From Melanocharis versteri (taxonomy: Eukaryota; Chordata; Aves; Passeriformes; Melanocharitidae), in assembly GCA_013397845.1 (NCBI GenBank), contig VZTG01010463.1:343819-407818 (forward strand): DNA of 64,000 nt, given 5' to 3'. Below, piece by piece: positions 39,273-51,893 of the stretch. Position 1 is the first letter of the stretch, and the number at the start of each line of letters is the position of its first letter. A program made the position numbers and the translations under genes. A model generated the notes under the pieces. The model was not told the origin of the DNA. It made no database searches and saw only the letters and a program-made list of their open reading frames with translations.

Positions 39273-41456
39273 CCCAGCATAGGTATTTTTGCCAAAGAAA
39301 TGTACTGAAACGTTAGACTCTACCTGATACTCTTAAATTGTTTTTGTTTGCTGTGTGAACTAGTGGAGATTCATGAATGGCACCGGTGACGAAGCACGTT
39401 GACACCTCTCTCCCTGGACACATGTCAGTGAAGGCAGCATGCATTATCTTGTTTTCGCTGCAGGTCCTCTGCAGAAAGATTTGTGAACTTACTGGCTCCA
39501 TCATGTGTCCTCCAGAGAACACTGCAAGGGGGAAAACACTCATCGGATTGTTCATGTTTCTAAGCTTATAAATGAAAACACTCCGGCTTTAAAACAAACC
39601 CTTTGAGTTACAAAAGACCCTGCAATACCTCTGATGACTACACCTGCCTGGCTGAGAATGAATAGGCACACCTGTTCTTCATGATAAGAAAATCAACCAG
39701 AGTAAACAGACTATCTTTTGTTTATGTGTTCTACTGTCAAAGCTGAATTAGAATTTTTTAAACTTGCCAGTATTTTAGAATAATGATGATTTTAGTTACC
39801 AGATTGAAATATGGCTGCTACAGTCAGCATCAAGACTGACTTTGGTTCTTTTTAATTAGCTCACTATGTTTTTTGCAAGTCACATAATTTTCTGCTTCAG
39901 TTTATCTGCTGTCTGCACTTTGTTACAGGAGAATCAAGTTTGATAGTATATGTGTGCAGGTCATGATGGAGATTGAGAAGATCTTGAAGGAAATCCAAAT
40001 GTCACAATGCGCCCCAGTAAATAGACAGTATTATTAAAATATCATGTACTCAATTAAACATTAATTAATTAATATTTCTTGCAGATTTTTATGCAAGAGA
40101 AGTAGAATCACTGACTCTTTTTGTGAGACATCCTTCAAGTGCTATGTACTTTGCTGAAAGAGAAAGTACAGAAGGACATTATGATACTTAGGACTATGCT
40201 GTTCAGAATGTATCCTGGCTGCCATTTCTGTTTGGTGTGACATGGTTAATGTAGCATCCTACAGGCAACACATTTATTAACTGCTGTGTGAATGCAATTA
40301 ATTAAATGCAGGAGTCACCTGAACAAATGTACGATGTCAACAAATGTATATGTATACATCCGAGTTAGTCTCCCTGGACTCTTTGTAGTCACAGAAAAGA
40401 AAGCATCTTTAGGAAGTGGTCCATCCTGATCTGAGACAACCAACCAAACCATATCACATAAAGTACAGTCTAAAACTTCCTTCCCATGTCTCTCCAATAG
40501 CTAGAAAAGGAGCTGCAATGATTAGGCAAACTGCAAACGTTGAGACTGTTGTTATCTAAAGACAGGTGAAGTGAAATCTACATCAAAAGTTGGGGTGTGT
40601 ATACATAAGAGCTCACTTCACAGTTCTACCAGGAACCTATCAGGTGGTCTTTCATAATTTGCTCCATTTCTTCATTTACATAAAGGTGATAATGAGATTT
40701 ATTCATTAAGAAGACTTTTGCAGAACTCAGGTGAGGGGAAATGTTTCATCTCAAGCAATATTATGATGACAAGGAAGTGCCGTTTTCACTTCTCTTCTGA
40801 AAATACCTGTTTTGGTTTCAACCGCGTGTCAAAGATGAAATATTCACTGCAGTGACTTCTTATCAGGTTAACTCTTCTCACTGAACATTTCCAGTTTAAT
40901 CATACTAAATAAACTACTTCTAAAAATATTAAAAACTGTGACCCATATAATATCATCAAAATTACTCACTTTCTTTGTGCCAAGCAGTAAGAATTGCTTT
41001 CTCACAGCATGGCTCCTTTCAGCATAACACAGCCATAACAAGTAAAGGGCTGGATCTAAAGGCGATATATAAATGCTAATGGAGGTGTAGCACCATTTTT
41101 ATCCCCTTCCAAAAAAAAACCCCTAATTTTATATTCACTGAGTAACACAGTGAAGTACAGCAAGAATGAGAGAAGGGAAACATAGCACTTCTTACATGAC
41201 CTTGAGGCAGGCCTACAGGTATCCTGTCATCTGAGTGCGAAATTCAAAGCGTGAAGTTTAGAATGTGTACTAATTGGAGCACTAACAAAAATGTTTGTCA
41301 CTGCTGAACTTAAGTAGAAGAGAATACTTAAACAAGTATGATAGAATTTTACTCCAGACACATTTTATACAACTGTCTTAAGAGCCATTATACCAGTAAA
41401 ACATATTCCTGATTCTGATAGTTTCTATGGCTGTCTCACAGTAAACGGCATTGCTC

Positions 41457-41487
41457 ATTTTGGGTGGTATAAGCTGCCACCCAAAAT
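41457..41487. repeat. Perfect 11-bp inverted repeat with 9-base loop
   Basis: ATTTTGGGTGG (41457-41467) and CCACCCAAAAT (41477-41487) are exact reverse complements around the loop TATAAGCTG. The stem is half G-C. No element ends or known RNA gene are recognised around it. Confidence 0.85.
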
Positions 41488-42986
41488 CTAGAACTATCTG
41501 TATGTGAGAGCTGTGAGACTCCAGAATATTGTCTGTTTTGGCTGCGGGACTGCCTCAGAAGACACATTATGCAAGAATTACACTAAAAAGCAACATTGTC
41601 ATTCTTAAGCCGTCACAAAGGTTTGTTTGCTAATAAACTGCCTAACACTGGAGCAGCCAGGTATCACTCTCAAACTTAAATAGAATGGTGGCTGCTTTTC
41701 GTCTAAGGGAAGGCACAGTAACTTGAGGAGATGGATTAGTACACAAGGAGAAAATAGAAACCACTCTGAGCTGAGAGCTGATCCAGCTGGAGCCTACACC
41801 AAGTAGAAAATTCAAGGCTGAGTGGATAGCAAATCTCCAATCGTGTGTGGGTTTTGTTTGCTTGAATTGTTTTGTCTTGGTTTTTGTTGGAAAATATCTA
41901 CATTGGAAATAAAAGCTTCTGATTGAAATACACCACTTTTAATTTAGTTCTTGTTAGGACAGATTTTTGCATGATGTAATTCTCGTCAAAAAATATAATA
42001 GTCTATTAGGTAGTCACTATGTAACTAAGGTACTCCTCTTAAATATGGAAGGCTCAAGTCTCTCATTGTACTCTTTTGAAGATAACTGAATCTCCTTCAA
42101 CTCAGAGGAGCTGCTTGCTTAAGTTTTGGTTACATTCTGGGCTAAGGTGAAGATAGCTATGAAAAATAGGAGAAAGCCTCAATAATCTGTAGGAAAAGCA
42201 TTTCTGAGTAAGGTTTTCCAGGGCAACAATAATCCCATCATGATAAAACAGCAGGATTAAGTATTAACTGAGTCTATGGTGCACGCAAATTTTCCTGAAT
42301 AAGTCAAAACCTCCGCTCTTTTGCATGTCAGGACTATCAGCACACTTACTTCTTTGGGCTAAAAGATATTAATGCTGATAGGTGCTGGGACATGGAGACA
42401 TTGCTTTGCAGTGAGGAATGTGTATGTGTGTCCCTCGCAGAATCAGATCATCCTATCAGTATTATTTTCTGTCATAAATTGTTTCGTCTTATGGTAATTT
42501 CTAACCTTTCCCCAAAGGTAAGGAAGAGTTAAAGGACTGCAATCTTTTTGCATCCTATGCGATCCACAATCTCACACATTTTCAACTATAATATGAATGT
42601 TTTTGCCTCTTTACCTTGCACCTAAAAAAATCTGGATGGACATTAAACAATTAAATTGTGTGCATTAAATTGAGTTTAAGCTGGTTGATTGTTTACAAAC
42701 CTCACTGTAATGAATTTATTGCCTTTGGTAATTGGGTGTATTCCTTTTTGCATAGAACTAAAAACGTATATTGAGCAACTAGTGAAAAAAAAAGTTAATA
42801 AGTGTAACAGATGAAAAACATCCTTCCTTCTTTATGTGCCATAATAAGCAAATTTTTGGGGGTGTACCAGTCTGACTTTATTAAAGTAAACAGCGAGTCT
42901 GTCCCAGTTTTTTTGTTTCCACAGTTATCTTTTAAAAAGTGTTTCGAATAGTGACTATATAATAGGGAGACATATGAAAATATGTA

Positions 42987-43049
42987 TGTTGTTGTTGTTG
43001 TTGTTGTTATTATTATTATTATTATTATTATCATTATTATTATTATATT
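42987..43049 (+). repeat. Compound (GTT)n(ATT)n trinucleotide microsatellite
   Basis: About seven GTT units pass directly into about fourteen ATT units, with one interruption (ATC). The switch from GTT to ATT by a single transition in the unit is typical of a compound microsatellite. It is probably variable in length between individuals. Confidence 0.95.
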
Positions 43050-46000
43050 ACTGGGTAGATTTTATCTGTTCTTACACTAGAAACAAAATTAGAATTCCTC
43101 CACCAAGGGAAAAATAGAGTAGAATGAAGGAAGCAGGAAAAGAGCTGCATTTTATCCAGGCATGCAAACAATAAATCGCTTTCATGACACTCTCCTCTGA
43201 GAGCCCATTGTCATGTTTGTTCTCATGTGTGCTGGTTTCCATTAGATGTTTCTGGAGACACACAACACTTAAGATCCATACATAAAGGGCCACTAAAGCA
43301 TTACGAGCAATAAGGGGCTTACCAGGCAGTTGCAGAATACAAATATCACAGCTTATATATCAGAAAATGAAATGGTGAGCATGGTCTAAGTATATGCATT
43401 GGGAGTTCAGAATTTGGTTTTCTTCCTTTTATGAATTTTGTGACTTCTAAATAGTAAGACCAGACCGAATAGTTCACCTGGTAATCAGAGTTGTGTACTG
43501 GCTCTAGATGAATCTGCAGGAGTTCACAGATCTTCCAAAAAGCAGCTCTGCGTCTCAGGGTCAGAGATGTATTAAGAAATAAGACAGTCCCCAGAGGCAG
43601 CAATGACATTTTTCCTACAGCTTCTAAGGCAATTTGGACAGATTTCAACATATACACAGTAGAAAGATTGGCCCCGACTTCAGCCTGGACACGTTGGTCC
43701 TTTGGAAAGGGAAAAGGGCAGGGAAATATCTTCATCTCTGGCATCGTTACCACCTTCTTTTACAAGCCTTGTCCTTGGGAAAGCTTGAACTGACAAAACG
43801 CGCGCTCACCGTGTGTGCAGCCAGAATGAGACCCCCACGCTTTGGCCTGCTGTATTGTGGCCACAGCAAGGCTGGCAGCCCAGCTGGGAAAGGCTGGCTC
43901 CACAGCCCAGCTGTGTTTTGGAGCTGACCTCAGAATTCACATCTGCTCTGGCGCCAGCTGACCGAATAGCAATGGCTGACCAAACCTCATCTCCTTTACA
44001 CTGATCCAGAAGGGACCAAGAGATGACAGGGCCTAGGAAAGGTTTGAAATGAGTAAGGAAGAAGTTATCTAATGTTTAAATCCAGGGTTTAAGCCCAGAG
44101 GTGACATGCAATGTAAATACAGCTATAATATTTTGTATCCTAAGACTTTGGATTATTTAGTGTCCAACTGTAGTAGGTTTTGACACCAATAGTGTTTAGA
44201 CACATGCAAATAAATGTTTATTGATGGAGTAATTAGAATTACTACAGCTGTAGAAAAGTAAAGAAAGTACAAAAGCCTTTTTGCAAGCCATTTAAAGGTC
44301 ACTACTTTTGTCTATCTTTTCCCAGTCTATTAGCTGGCATAATAAAAAGCAATGTCTGCATCCACAGACTTTATCCCACTTTGCACATGCACTTTAATCG
44401 ACATCTAATAGCAAAATCCTAAAACAAACAGTTGATGAACCTTTATATCCTTGTAAAACTACTTTAAAATGCCCCTATGGTACTTCAAAGCCAAAGAGTT
44501 AGAGAGGTACCAAATTCACTACACTGAGTCCATTGTTGATAAAATACTCACAGAGGCTGGACAAAATAATTTTCATTTCCAACATGATGAATTGATAATG
44601 TGACTACAAACAACTCACAAGCATTGAATTCTACTTCCAAAATAGATGACTGCCTAAAGATGTGATTAAGTCCAAGGGATATCTCAGTTTGTTCATAAAT
44701 ATTCATGATTGAAAAGTAAGGAGTAAAATATAAGTACATGGTCAGCAACGTATTTTCTAAATGCGTGCCCATTTCATTTAATTATTTGATTTTGGGTTGA
44801 TTTATTCTTTTTAATGGAAAACAAATCATGGTAGAGAGTCAGTACATTTCACACTTTCTGTCAAAAAATCACATCTTTCTTTTTTTATGTTGCACAGTTC
44901 TTCATTCACCTTGATTTAGGTGTTTTTCTGTTACAGTCTTTAAAAGTTGACAAAGAAGACATCTCTTGTTTAGGGAAAAGTGAAAAACTACACTCAGTTT
45001 CTTTTTTGTTTTACTTAAAGTTTCAACAGGATTTCACTGCATGTTAATGTGGACTTTGTTATTGTAGCTGTATTTTCATGTTAAACTATCCAGGTTTGTT
45101 GGGCAATTTCTAAATCTTTAATAGTAATTCTAATGGCATTACTTTTTACAAATTAGAAAAAAATAAATTGGAATGCCATCTTAAATTGTATAAACCCAGG
45201 ATTTATTAATGGTACTAAAGCAATATAACATTTGATAGTTCAGGGGTTGTCTAGGTTGGAGATAATTCATTTGACCACAATATCAAACAGTCTTGGGATG
45301 CCAATAATCTAAAAATGTGATTTTTAGGTGTCTAAATATTCACGTCACTCTTTTAATTTCTTTAGGGGAGTCAGAAAATCTCTTAGAGATTATCTGTGTG
45401 AATCAAGCTGTTTAAAGGAAAATGGCACTCTATTTCTATAGAGATTTTAAGATTTTTCAGTTGGCTTATAATTAAAATAAAAGCAGAAGTGCGCTCTTTG
45501 TTCAGAGCAAATTTCAAAACCATTTGCATAAAAAGAAGTGAAAGATGTTTCTATTTCTAGTGAGATAAAACATTTTAACATCTGAAGTGAATTGAGTATT
45601 TCACAATATTGTTAACAAATCACATAGACATTGTAAGACAAAATATTTTTATTTGGATACTCATTTTTAAAAATTCTCTAATCAGATTAATAAAAAAATT
45701 GGGAAAGTGGCAGAACTAGTGTCTTTTTTCATATTAATATATATATATATATTTCAGATTTGTGTGTGTGTGAAGAGATCTTGAGTAGTTTTGTTGCCTA
45801 ACTTTCAGGAACAAACAATATCTAACATCATCTTTTTCCACTGGACAAACAGTGCTTTGCATAAACAGCCTTTTCAGTGGTGATAACTTTTCCATCTTAA
45901 CCATTTGGAGCAGAAGGAGAATTAGAATTCCTCTTTACTCTAATAAATCTGATAAAAATTACACAAAGATCTTCTTCAGATTAGGCAGAAAATGTCTTCA

Positions 46001-46918
46001 AAGTGCGACACAGAGCAGTTAAAATATTTTAAATCCTACTGGTGTTACAGATTTGCAAAACCACCAGCTCCAAGTGAAGGAAGGGAGAAGTCACTTGAGA
46101 GATTCTCAGCCTGAGAAACCTGCTAAACTCTTCAGGTTTAACTACAACCTGCTCAGCAAACCTGTGCCTACCAGCAATGAGAAAGTGCCATTTTCAAGGG
46201 CACCATGAAGGACAGGATACTGTAGAGCATGTTGAGGGATTCCAATAACTTTAAAGAGACAAGAAATGATCAGCCATCCTTTCCCTCCACACGTTTCTTC
46301 TCTGTATGCCAAGCACTTCGCTTTGAATGCGAAAGAGCTCAGAGGTGGAACTTCTGGATAGATACCAACGGTTATAAACCTTGCAGTTAGAAGAGTTCTC
46401 AATTAAGCACTTCCTTTGCCTCCAATACCTGGCCTTTCATTTATTTTTATTTTTAAGAACAATTCTAATCTATGAAATAAAAATTAGTTCCAGCGGAAGT
46501 GTTTTGGGTTTTTTTCTCATTTTTTTTTCAGGAGGATGTCTGTTTTCACTAAAAATAAATATTACAAAGAAAAATACATATAAAAGAAGTAAACTGGCAT
46601 GTATTTGTCTTGTCTGAACGACTATAAGCAATGACATATTTAAACCATATTCTAAATTAGAGATAAAAAAATAAAAATATTAGGGAGTAAAATGGGAGTT
46701 TGAAATTAAATATTGAGCTAAAAGGAGAAATAATTAAAGATTTATAAAAAATAAAAAAAATGAAAAATTATTTTTCCACTCTTATGTAGTTATCTATTGA
46801 ACCCCCCGAACACTAATCATTACACAAAGTGAAATTTCTTTAACACACAGAAAACATTGTGAAAAATGTTATTCTTTCAGCAATTTGCTTGTAGGTAAAA
46901 AAGTTTAAAAAACCTAAC

Positions 46919-47045
46919 CCCTCACCCAAAAAAACCCAAAAAACAAAAACAAACAAACAAACAAAACAAACAACAACAACAACAAACCAACCAAATCAAA
47001 CCAAACCAAACCAGAAACACAAACAACAACAAAAAAAAAGTCACA
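46919..47045 (+). repeat. A/C low-complexity tract (CAAA, CAA and CCAAA units)
   Basis: The tract is almost free of G and T on the plus strand. It is made of successive short tandem units: CAAA, CAA, CCAAAC and AAC. On the minus strand it gives a Val/Leu/Phe-rich open frame (46914-47153), which I reject as a gene. Confidence 0.92.
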
Positions 47046-50000
47046 CAAAAAACCCTCACCTAAACCATACCATAAAAGCAACAAAACCCACCTTTGGCTA
47101 AAATAACCAAACCCAGGTATTAATATAACAGCTACCATAGTCTGGCCTCCCATCCCCAGTGTTCTGTATGTGGGGATTTGTTTCTCTGACTAGAGTTGAA
47201 AGACTTTCTTACTCCATATATCTACCCAGAACTACAGCAGAAATTCTGAACATAGACCAGCTTCAATACATCTTAAGATTAAAGGTGCCATGCTCTGGGC
47301 AAGTCTCCTTGGATTTTCATCTATATTATTATTTGGAAACACTTTTTCTCCTCAGTACAGATAAAAAGCCATAGAAACTGAATGGTATTTTTCAAGTACT
47401 CTGTGACATGCATATTCACCCCAGACATCACACCTCAGTTGTGATTCTCCATGCAATATCTCTTTTCATTGTACCGTATTGCACAATTTATGTAAAATTT
47501 ACATTTTCTTTTCTCCTGGGTCCTCTAGAACTTGATGTTTTTCCTGGGCCACCAAAATTGAAGCAAGTTATTAATATTACAACTGCTTTAATGAATATTG
47601 TTTAAAGAATTCCATGTTTAGGCAGCAGCACATCTCCGTTTGCCATGCACAATGCTTTGCAATGACCCGTGTGGTTCAAAACCTCTGGTTTCAGGCACGG
47701 AAGGACACTGGGCTCAAGGAGAGATGGAGTCTCTGTAATTTAAGCCCTGGCACCTGGCACCACCTTACATGCTAAATTTAAGTACTTTACGGTGATGCAT
47801 CCAGCAGATCCAAGGGAAGAATCCAGCCCTGAAAAAACAATCATTATGAGAGATAGAAGATGCCATCTGCAATTGTTTCCTCATCTTAAAGACAGAGAGA
47901 CATTCTGCTTTCCCAGCACTTTGTGTTTTTATGAAAGCCATCAGCATCAGATACATCAAACTGCATTCACTCCAAGCACCCCTGGATAACTTGCTTATTT
48001 CCACAGCTTCCAGTCTGATTTGCAGGAGGATGTCTGCCAGCCCAGCCTGTTCAATAGCCATCCCCGTGAGTCATAACACAGCAGCTCCAGATGGAAGACA
48101 GGGCAAACATCTCCCTCCAGAGTTATCACCAACTCAGTTCCCATCAATCAACCAGCAGCTGGGACTGAAGAAACATTCCCTGCTTTGCCTGGCTCACTCG
48201 TGCCAAAGACTCAGCACGTTAGAGCTGTGCTTTCTCTCACATCAAGTCCTTGGGGGTGAAAAAGCCTGAAGACTCTCACAGATTTCCCATGTGGCTACTC
48301 AGCCTACCACCTTCAAGCATCATGTCAAACTTAGCGAACAAAAGAGATTTTGTCTCAGCACTTTGATTTGATGTTTTTAATCTGGGGAATGAAGCTTCCT
48401 GGCTTACAGGTGAGATCTTGTCAGTCTCGCCTCCATCCAAGAGACAGAGGAGCATTACGTGTATTATTCTAATGGCACAGGAGCAAGGGATTGGCAAGCC
48501 AAAGGCACGTCTGGGTTAACACGTGGGAAGCATGCACATTGAGTAAATGCAACTGCTCATGCCCATTCTGCAGTCGGTAGGAGTAGTAGGAGTTGGCTGG
48601 TGAACTGCAATAATGATGGGAATCCAGTTTTTGCTCCGTAGTAGCAGACGTGGCAGGAGGTGGCTGTTCCTTGAGCCAAGACAAAAATGGAGAGTGAACA
48701 GTTGGAGCACTCCAGCAGCAGAGTTTTGGCACAAAGCTTCACACAAATGCTGCCTCTCGCCAGGGTGACCTGCTGCGCAGTGCTCTCAGCCATCACCTGT
48801 GTGTGGGGAAAGCTGCAGAAGCTGATACCTTGGGGGATACAAAAGAAAAAACTGCGTGGAAAACAAATAAATGGCGTGAATAGTATCCTCTGATCTGTTA
48901 CAAGCACAAGCTGCAAACACCAGAGAATACTTCTGTGCTCAGAATTACCTGGACTGGCCTAGATTTCCTGTGACTTAATAGCCACTCATTCCCAAACAAG
49001 GGTGTTTGCTTTTATAGGAGATGATGGGCCTGCCTAAGTGGGAACAGGGACCTGGTCTGCAGGTCTGACTGCTGTTTTCAGAAAGGACAGTCAGTGCCCC
49101 AAATTTGCCCCTCCATGCTGTACGCAGGCCTAAAAGTCTAACATCTCCTTTTGAGGCATTTAAAAAAAAAATAACCCAGGATTTTCTTCCATGCATTCAA
49201 TAACAAGAGGTAGCTAAAACAGACCACAGAATTTAGGATCCATTTTAGGGCCATCTATTTCATAAAAATTTAACCAAAGACATAGTTCTGAATCTTACCT
49301 TTGGCTAGCTATGAGATGGTGTTATTTTCCTGTGCTGCCTGGACAAAGTGGGTAGGATAACTTTGCATTATTTTAAATGTATTAAGCTGTTAAAAATTTG
49401 CCTCAAATAGTATTGGCATTGTATATCTGAGGCAAAAAGGAATGGTGAGCAGATAAAAAGAAAATCATACACTGCAGGACAGAGAGGAGAAAAAAAGTCA
49501 GCCCAAGAGGACAAAAACAGTAAAGAAAGAAATTCAGCTGGGAAATGAATTTGTACTATATACAAATTATACATGGAAAGAGAGAGAGAAGGAAATCTAC
49601 TTCTGTAGGCTGGCCTTTTGTGAGTATCACTTTTATGCCTAGCTTCTGTATAGGTAGCACACTTTGCTTTTGCAAAAAACCTGCATTAGGAGCAGAAGGC
49701 TTGAATCACCTATAGGGAAAAAGAGAAAGGCCATAGGGCTAAATCATAGGAGTCGAAGATTTGAAACATTGAGCTAAAGGTACAAAGCCAAAAAATACAG
49801 TGACAAATTCCTGAATTCTACATAGTTACTCCATTCAACATAAGGTATTGTTCACTGTCTCTAGTCCTGGGAGATATTTTATTCACCTGGAAAATTGCCT
49901 TCAGTCTGTCCAAAATAGTATTTTAGTTCTAAGATATAGGGATGTCATTAAATAGAGGGCATCTGACATTGCCGTAGGGCTCCCCAATTGAAAAAATGCT

Positions 50001-51863
50001 CTATCAGATAAGGGAATTTGGCACCATTGTATTGTTACTATCTACTGAAGCTAAATAAAAAATTACACCTTCTTTGTACCTCTTATACTTTGGAGTCTCC
50101 AGGGAAATCAGGCTGATCACAACCACGTTAAGATTCCAAATTGTCAATCAGAAGAAAAAGGAGTTTTCAACATTTTAAGTTGGGCAAGTGGATCACTCCT
50201 CAGTTTTAGCCAAAGGAGTGAAATAGCAAAGAAACCCAGTTGGACTCTGACTCTTTTTTTGATTTCCCATAGTAGTACTGAACAGATCTTTTGTAGCCTA
50301 TTGAAAAGAATCTGTAAGATTTTCATATGTCCTGTTCCACCCCCATCTCCCTTTTTCCCAAACTCATAATCACTGGAAACTTGTGTGCAACTCAGTGATA
50401 AAGCAGGCTTGTTTGTAGTTAAAAAAATGTGTCTATTTCCTTAGAGTAGTGTTCTGCTTATTCTTAAGCTTTCTTCTCTCAACCCACCTATCACAATTCA
50501 AAAATGTCATGTTAATGTTTTATAGGCAGACTCCTTCTGGATTCTTCTTAGAAACAGCAGCATCCTTGAATAATTTATACTAGTCTGTTTCTGCTCTACT
50601 TTTTTCCTGCACTTCAGTAAGCTTCCATGAAGGAGGGGGAGAAGGAATCAAGTAAGCAAGTGCTAGCAAGTGTCTGCCTCCACATCCAGCATTTGTCTTC
50701 TATTATCGCCATCCCCTCACCGCATCAGAAAAGACAGGAAAGGAAATTCTTCTCTCAGAAATGTTAAGTGTTGAATTCCAGTTCAAGATTAGCAAGGCTT
50801 TCCACAGCTACAAGGATCATAGCAGGTAAAGTCGCATTGAGCAAATACCTGCATGTCAATAGTGTGTGTGGCATCATAACGGAAAGATGATTTAGTGAAA
50901 TTTGGGGTAAGGAGGGAGTTGGACCATGCAGGGTCTCCCCACAGGGTTTTACATTGCCTCCCAAACTGTTCTGTTACTTAAATTGTTTATGCTTTTACTG
51001 GAGAAAATTTAAAAACAACGCAAAGCAAAATCAAACCACACACTTACAAAACTCACAATCACACACTCACCAAAAAAAACTCAAAAAACAAAAAATCACA
51101 GAGCAAGAGAAAAAGCAGAGGAGGCACCAGGGTGAGGGCCAGGCCGGAAAACTCCTGCTCTGAAGGAATGAGCTTCTTGGTCATTTTCCACAGGTATGAA
51201 AACTAGAACTATATTGTTATTTTGTAGTTTCCTATACATTACAGGAGAAACCAAGTGGTTAATGTGAGCTGCTAGATGCCCTGAGATGTGGGTCTGCTCC
51301 AGCTCTGCCCTGTGCCAAAGAGCCTGGAGACAGAAGTGACTGTTCCTGTAACTGCATAGCTTATCACTGCACTCGCTACAGAGACTGTGTGCTGAAGGCT
51401 TGCTGATGTCATGCACCACATAAACTTTGAAAAAGCCTTTTGTAAATTTGTAAATTTAAAAATAAACAAAGGACCTCTAAATCCTACTGGACTCACATAG
51501 TGTCACAAGGAGGCCCAGCCTTTTAATCTCATTATCTTGGAAACATCCAAAAGAGGACTCCAGGTATTTAGCTGTCATGTTCTTGACTTCAGTGCTGGTC
51601 TTTAGACAGTAACATTTTATCCCCACAGGCATTTTCCCTCTTTGCTTGTCTTTTAGTCCTACCTCCACCCACTTAAGGCAGACAAATTATTTTCAGTGGC
51701 TTTCACTGTAAATCAAAAGGAAGTCTGTGTTTTGTACAGGCCATTCCTCACCCATTAACTGAATCCAGTAGCAGCATCTGCAGTAACACAGGTTAAAAAC
51801 AGCATTCAGCTGAACATCTGCAGTGTACTCAGCTCCAAGTTACCTGTGATGGGTAAGAAACAA

Positions 51864-51893
51864 TGGCATTTTGAGAGCTAGCTCAAAATGCCA
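51864..51893. repeat. Perfect 12-bp inverted repeat with 6-base loop
   Basis: TGGCATTTTGAG (51864-51875) and CTCAAAATGCCA (51882-51893) are exact reverse complements around AGCTAG. A shifted self-complementary core, GAGCTAGCTC, overlaps the centre. Pairing does not extend beyond the 12 bp. Confidence 0.88.

Larger units (their letters stand above)
30011..42986. other. Gene-desert sequence, very AT-rich in its first kilobase
   Basis: No supported gene in 13 kb. It contains an AT-rich, TAAT-dense segment at 30800-31010, an exon-like open segment at 33728-33893, a G-quadruplex-prone tract at 34215-34231 (minus strand), tRNA-like motifs at 39147-39272 and the hairpin at 41457-41487. Confidence 0.55.

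Noticed and set aside
42987..43049. Regular spacing that might be mistaken for a CRISPR-like array
   Set aside because: It is a trinucleotide microsatellite without spacers. No CRISPR array or cas gene is expected or seen in this vertebrate sequence.
46914..47153. Hydrophobic minus-strand frame resembling a membrane protein
   Set aside because: It is a translation of the A/C low-complexity tract and carries no conserved motif.
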